From Phyllobacteriaceae bacterium (GTDB lineage Bacteria > Pseudomonadota > Alphaproteobacteria > Rhizobiales > Devosiaceae), in the NCBI GenBank assembly GCA_012799265.1, contig JAAZLP010000447.1, positions 1 through 9,801 of the forward strand: a stretch of 9,801 bases of DNA, in the 5' to 3' direction. Under the pieces are notes generated by a model that saw only the letters and a list, made by a program, of their open reading frames with translations, searched no databases and had not been told where the DNA came from. The position numbers and the translations under genes are program-made. This document shows positions 6,434-9,801 of this stretch, piece by piece; the first letter of the stretch is position 1, and every line of letters starts with the position of its first letter.

Positions 6434-7447
6434 ATGTCTTCGCTCGCCCTCCCCGACAATCCGCTGATCGACCGCTATGGCCGACGCATCTCCTATTTGC
6501 GGATTTCGGTGACCGACCGCTGCGATTTCCGCTGCGTCTACTGCATGTCCGAAGACATGGCCTTCCTGCCCAAGAAAGACATCCTCAGCTTCGAGGAAGT
6601 TGAAGCCATTGCAGGTGCCTTCATCGCCCGCGGGACCACCAAAGTCCGCCTGACCGGCGGCGAGCCACTGGTGCGTCGAGACATCATGGACCTCGTACGC
6701 AGTCTAGGCGCAAGGATCGGGCATGGGCTCGAAGAACTGACGATCACGACGAATGGCAGCCAGCTTGCCAGGCATGCCGAAGGCCTTGCGGTTGCGGGTG
6801 TTCGCCGGATCAATGTGTCGCTCGATACGCTAGACCCCGAACGCTTCCGCGAGATCACCAGGCGCGGCCGCCTTGAGGATGTTTTGACCGGCATTGAAGC
6901 CGCCCAGTCGGCCGGGCTCGAGATCAAGATCAATATGGTCGCCATGCGGGGCATCAACGACGAGGAGATCGAGCCCATGATGGCTTGGGCGCATGGGCGC
7001 CATATGGGTCTGACGTTGATCGAGGGCATGCCGCTGGGAGAAGTGGGCCTTGATCGCGTCGACACCTATCTGCCGCTACGCGAACTGCACGAGCGCCTGT
7101 CGCGTCGCTATTCTTTCACCAAGCTGGACAAGCGAACCGGCGGCCCCGCCCGCTATGTGCACGTCGCGGAAACCGGTGGCACGCTGGGCTTCATCACCCC
7201 GATGAGCCACAATTTCTGCGAAAGCTGCAACCGCGTCCGCCTCACGGCGACCGGCCAGCTCTTCCTATGTCTTGGCCAGGACGATCAGCTCAGCCTTCGC
7301 GACGCCTATCGCGCAGGCGGCTTGCCTGCACTCAACGCTGCGCTTGATCAGGCGATGCTGATCAAGCCCAAGGGGCACGATTTCATTCTCGATCGCACGC
7401 GCCCCGAACCTGCCGTCACCCGCCACATGAGCGTAACGGGCGGCTAG
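6434..7447 (+). CDS. moaA: GTP 3',8-cyclase MoaA (molybdenum cofactor synthesis)
   Basis: This 337-residue radical SAM enzyme rearranges GTP to (8S)-3',8-cyclo-7,8-dihydro-GTP, which MoaC then turns into cyclic pyranopterin monophosphate. The N-terminal SAM cluster motif is Cys30-x3-Cys34-x2-Cys37 (CDFRCVYC), with the SAM-binding GGEP at 75-78. The MoaA-specific second 4Fe-4S cluster is bound by Cys262, Cys265 and Cys279. The C-terminal Gly-Gly, needed for activity in characterised MoaA, is present. An in-frame TAG just upstream (6422-6424) makes the ATG at 6434 the first start. The SD-like GAGGA is about 13 bases away, farther than ideal. No other moa gene is adjacent, so it is separated from the rest of the pathway here. 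It converges with the Lrp-type regulator across a 4-bp gap. No terminator is visible between them. Confidence 0.97.
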   Translation: MSSLALPDNPLIDRYGRRISYLRISVTDRCDFRCVYCMSEDMAFLPKKDILSFEEVEAIAGAFIARGTTKVRLTGGEPLVRRDIMDLVRSLGARIGHGLEELTITTNGSQLARHAEGLAVAGVRRINVSLDTLDPERFREITRRGRLEDVLTGIEAAQSAGLEIKINMVAMRGINDEEIEPMMAWAHGRHMGLTLIEGMPLGEVGLDRVDTYLPLRELHERLSRRYSFTKLDKRTGGPARYVHVAETGGTLGFITPMSHNFCESCNRVRLTATGQLFLCLGQDDQLSLRDAYRAGGLPALNAALDQAMLIKPKGHDFILDRTRPEPAVTRHMSVTGG

Positions 7448-7451
7448 TCGC

Positions 7452-7937
7452 CTACTTGTCGTCGTCCACCACGATGGCAAAATCGAGCGGCAGGGCGGTC
7501 GTGTACTTGATCTGCCCCATGGCGAAGGCAGAGCTGACATCGGTCAGATTTATCTTGCTGATCAGCCGCTTGTAGAACGAGTCATAGGCCTGAATGTCGG
7601 GCACGACCACACGCATCAGATAGTCGACCTCACCGCTCATGCGGTAGAATTCGACCACTTCGGGGAACTCGTCGATGACCCCGGAGAACTTCCGCATCCA
7701 GCCGTCATTGTGCTCGTTGGTTTTCACCGAGACAAAGACCGTGACGCCAACATTGACCTTTACAGGGTCAAGCACGGCGACGCGGCGCTGAATGACCCCG
7801 TCTTCTTCCATCTTCTGGATACGCCGCCAGCAGGGGGTCGTCGAGAGGCCCACCTTGCGACCGATTTCGGCGACCGGCATGGTCGCATCCTTCTGCAACA
7901 GCGACAGAATTTTACGATCAATCTTGTCCAGTGCCAT
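7452..7937 (-). CDS. Lrp/AsnC family transcriptional regulator, DecR-like
   Basis: A 161-residue DNA-binding regulator. An N-terminal winged helix-turn-helix (about 4-62: LDKIDRKILSLLQ, IGRKVGLSTTPCWRRIQKMEEDGVI) is followed by the RAM ligand-binding and oligomerisation domain (about 67-150). From memory it resembles E. coli DecR (YbaO), the cysteine-responsive activator of cysteine detoxification, especially in TTPCW, RMSGEVDYLMRV and SSFAMGQIKYTTALPL. The resemblance suggests an amino-acid effector but does not prove cysteine. The frame could start four codons earlier at a GTG (7949), but the ATG at 7937 is preceded by the G-rich GGGGGG and begins the family N-terminus MALDKIDRK, so I chose it. 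No obvious amino-acid target gene is adjacent, though the divergent histidine kinase shares its upstream region. Confidence 0.93.
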   Translation of the reverse strand: MALDKIDRKILSLLQKDATMPVAEIGRKVGLSTTPCWRRIQKMEEDGVIQRRVAVLDPVKVNVGVTVFVSVKTNEHNDGWMRKFSGVIDEFPEVVEFYRMSGEVDYLMRVVVPDIQAYDSFYKRLISKINLTDVSSAFAMGQIKYTTALPLDFAIVVDDDK

Positions 7938-8240
7938 CAGGCCCCCCACGAAATCAGATTTTACCGAAGGCTATCCCAATCGCCCCCGACGCAGAGATCA
8001 ATGCCATAATCCACCGTTTGACGCAATAAAATTGCGCGAAGGTTTTGGCGACCATTGCTCAGGCCTTGTTAACCAGCTGGGCATGGCTGCCATTCCCCAT
8101 TGCACCCCGATTGCAGGACTTTGCCACACACTCGCCCTGTGGAATTTCACCCACCGTTAACCACACGACCCCTAAAGTCCAGTCTCGTACGAAACGGGCG
8201 CGTTTTATGTCCGTGTGTTTGAGTAACGAGTAACAGTTCA
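7938..8240. promoter_or_regulatory. Divergent control region between the Lrp-type regulator and the histidine kinase
   Basis: These 303 bp contain no convincing gene. They must hold the promoters of both flanking genes. Visible elements are a CGCAAT-AAA-ATTGCG inverted repeat at 8022-8036, two GTTAACCA octamers at 8068-8075 and 8156-8163, and a near-palindrome GTCTCGTACGAAAC at 8182-8195. I could not place convincing -35/-10 boxes for either gene. Confidence 0.6.
8022..8036. promoter_or_regulatory. AT-centred inverted repeat, possible Lrp-type autoregulatory site
   Basis: CGCAAT (8022-8027) and ATTGCG (8031-8036) are perfect 6-bp arms around AAA. Lrp/AsnC proteins typically bind 13-15 bp palindromes with an A/T-rich centre and often control their own divergent promoter region. 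This one lies 85 bp upstream of the regulator's start. Assignment to that regulator is inference. Confidence 0.4.
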
Positions 8241-9764
8241 ATGCAGTCCCTGACGGCCAGCGATGCCGATGTCCGCGCTATATCGCGAGACGGCAAGCGT
8301 TCTGCGCAGAAGACAGTGCTCGAAGCACGCCAGCGCCTGACCTCCAGTTCGGGGACGCGGGCTGATTTCGATTTCGAGCTGATGAATGACTACGCCAATG
8401 CACGCGTGAACGCTGCATTGCCCATGGCTGCCCTTTTCGGAATTCTCGCCATTGTAGCCAGCTTCTGGGTGCCGCTGACCATTAGCGCGCTCTGGGCCGG
8501 TGTCGTTATTGCCAGCCTGCTGATCGTTGTCGCCACAGCGCAGCGCTTTAAATCCAGCGACCCCCTGAAATTCAACGCCGCGGTGTGGAAGACCCGCTTC
8601 ATCGCCGCCGAGGCTATCGGCGGGACGGCTCTGTCGCTGCTTGCCCTCTTCACGCTCGTCGCCAATAGCTCGGACCTGACGCCTGTCATGTTCGCCATGG
8701 CCCTCGTCGCTGTCGCCAGCAATTCGGTCGCGACCCACACCCTGCCGCCCGCCACGCTGACGAGCACCATGCCTGTCACCATTGCGGTCTCTATGTCGCT
8801 GATCGCTGTCGGCGGCACGCTCAACTACATGCTGGCCGCCGTTACCATCTGCGGCGAGATTTTCTTCGTCTTCCTCGCCCGCCAGCTCCATGGCTCGCTG
8901 CTCGAAACCATCAGCCACCAGTCGGAAAAAGACACGCTGATCTATGAGCTCGAAGAGGCACGGACCATGTCCGACGAGGCCCGCCGCCACGCGGAGCAGG
9001 CCAATATTGCCAAGTCGCAGTTCCTTGCCACGATGAGCCATGAACTGCGCACGCCGCTCAACGCGATCATCGGCTTTTCCGAGGTGCTGAAGGCCGAGCT
9101 CCTGGGGCCACATCAGGTGCCGCAATACAAGGAATATGCCGGCGACATCCACGGCAGCGGCCAGCACCTGCTCAACCTCATCAACGAATTGCTCGACCTC
9201 AGCCGCATTGAGGCGGGCAAGTATGAGCTCAACGAGGAAGTGATTTCGCTTGTCGACATCGCTGCCGACTGCAAGCGGATGATGGAGCTGCGCGCAAAGG
9301 CCAAGGGCATCGAGCTGGTTTTCAGCTATGGCGACAACCTGCCAAAGCTCTGGGGTGACGAGCGCGCCGTGCGCCAGGTTGTGCTCAACCTCCTGTCCAA
9401 CGCCATCAAGTTCACGCCCCAGCATGGCAAGGTCACTCTTGTCGTCCAGCGTTCGGGCGATGGCGGGCAACTGATTTCGGTCAAGGACAATGGCCCGGGC
9501 ATTCCCGAAAGCGAGATCCAGACCGTGCTTTCCTCCTTCGGTCAGGGATCGCTGGCTCAGAAGACCGCCGAACAGGGCGCCGGCCTTGGCCTGCCCATCG
9601 TGCAGAAGATCATGGACCTGCATCAGGGCCGTTTCGATCTCTTCTCGAAACTCCGTTTCGGTACCGAGGTGATCGCCACCTTCCCCCGCGCCCGCGTGAT
9701 GGATGCACTGGCACCGGTGTTCGAACACCGCGAACGGCTCGAAATCTATTCGGAAGCCGGCTAG
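8241..9764 (+). CDS. Membrane-bound sensor histidine kinase, PleC/DivJ-like catalytic core
   Basis: A protein of 507 residues. A hydrophilic N-terminus (1-55) is followed by about six hydrophobic segments (roughly 58-78, 79-100, 121-141, 147-165, 176-193, 194-213), a helical linker (about 225-258), and the transmitter. The H-box ATMSHELRTPLN holds the phospho-accepting His267. The HATPase domain has the N-box VVLNLLSNAIKFT (380-392, Asn387), G1 DNGPGI (416-421) and G2 GAGLGL (446-451). The stretch after the H-box (GFSEVLKAELLGP, YAGDIHGSGQHLLNLINELLDLSRIEAGKYEL) is typical of the alphaproteobacterial PleC/DivJ/PdhS kinases. Those kinases control the response regulators DivK and PleD, so similar partners are a reasonable but unproven guess. 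No PAS domain or large periplasmic sensor loop is seen; any signal would be sensed in or near the membrane. No response regulator is adjacent. An in-frame TGA at 8220 supports the ATG at 8241. Confidence 0.93.
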   Translation: MQSLTASDADVRAISRDGKRSAQKTVLEARQRLTSSSGTRADFDFELMNDYANARVNAALPMAALFGILAIVASFWVPLTISALWAGVVIASLLIVVATAQRFKSSDPLKFNAAVWKTRFIAAEAIGGTALSLLALFTLVANSSDLTPVMFAMALVAVASNSVATHTLPPATLTSTMPVTIAVSMSLIAVGGTLNYMLAAVTICGEIFFVFLARQLHGSLLETISHQSEKDTLIYELEEARTMSDEARRHAEQANIAKSQFLATMSHELRTPLNAIIGFSEVLKAELLGPHQVPQYKEYAGDIHGSGQHLLNLINELLDLSRIEAGKYELNEEVISLVDIAADCKRMMELRAKAKGIELVFSYGDNLPKLWGDERAVRQVVLNLLSNAIKFTPQHGKVTLVVQRSGDGGQLISVKDNGPGIPESEIQTVLSSFGQGSLAQKTAEQGAGLGLPIVQKIMDLHQGRFDLFSKLRFGTEVIATFPRARVMDALAPVFEHRERLEIYSEAG

Positions 9765-9791
9765 TTCCGGCTCAATTTTGCCTTGATTGGC

Positions 9792-9797
9792 GGGAGG
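9792..9797 (+). promoter_or_regulatory. Strong Shine-Dalgarno-like sequence at window edge
   Basis: GGGAGG lies 28 bp past the histidine kinase stop and just before the window ends. A plus-strand start codon would be expected within about 10 bases beyond base 9797, so another gene probably follows in the same transcription unit. No coding sequence is visible inside the window to confirm it. Confidence 0.4.
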
Positions 9798-9801
9798 ATA
9801 G

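Noticed and set aside
8083..8160. A 25-codon small open frame in the divergent control region
   Set aside because: There is no ribosome site before its ATG, no sign of conservation can be seen, and it overlaps likely regulatory sequence.
8238..9728. A 496-codon open frame antisense to the histidine kinase gene
   Set aside because: It mirrors the kinase codon by codon in GC-rich DNA, its product is rich in His, Gln, Gly and Arg with no family motif, and the plus-strand frame has complete kinase motifs. It is a shadow frame.

Overview
The window looks like ordinary chromosomal DNA from an alphaproteobacterium. The evidence is the moderately high GC content, the plant-like class II DAHP synthase, the glutathione reductase with a CVIRGC active site, the stacked PAS domains at the lower edge that resemble HWE-type sensor kinases, and a PleC/DivJ-like histidine kinase. 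A Hyphomicrobiales member (for example a Devosia-like organism) is a guess from overall gene content, not something the sequence proves. I see no phage, insertion sequence, CRISPR array, tRNA or rRNA.

Left block (1-5504, all on the minus strand). Read in transcription order from the right it holds rpiA (ribose-5-phosphate isomerase), a secreted DUF2059 protein 26 bp behind it, and a strong intrinsic terminator. Then come gor (glutathione reductase), aroG (class II DAHP synthase, first step of the shikimate pathway) and a PAS-repeat sensor protein that runs off the window at base 1. rpiA serves the pentose phosphate pathway, which yields the NADPH that glutathione reductase uses and the erythrose-4-phosphate that DAHP synthase condenses. 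The block is therefore metabolically coherent, although the terminator splits it into at least two transcription units.

Middle (5505-7447). A 253-bp divergent promoter region separates rpiA from a plus-strand gene for a small exported L,D-transpeptidase (YkuD domain), which ends at a clear intrinsic terminator. moaA follows (GTP 3',8-cyclase, first step of molybdenum cofactor synthesis), with both iron-sulfur cysteine triads and the C-terminal Gly-Gly intact.

Right block (7452-9801). A DecR-like Lrp/AsnC regulator on the minus strand converges on moaA with a 4-bp gap. A 303-bp divergent control region with several inverted-repeat motifs separates it from a plus-strand membrane histidine kinase. 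That kinase has about six transmembrane segments and a HisKA/HATPase core like PleC/DivJ, but no PAS domain. The last bases hold a strong Shine-Dalgarno-like sequence that suggests another plus-strand gene just beyond the edge.

All genes fall into recognised families. The more open points are the regulatory palindromes in the intergenic regions, the DUF2059 protein of unknown role, and the signal sensed by the two sensor proteins. I do not see evidence for an undescribed multi-gene system here.
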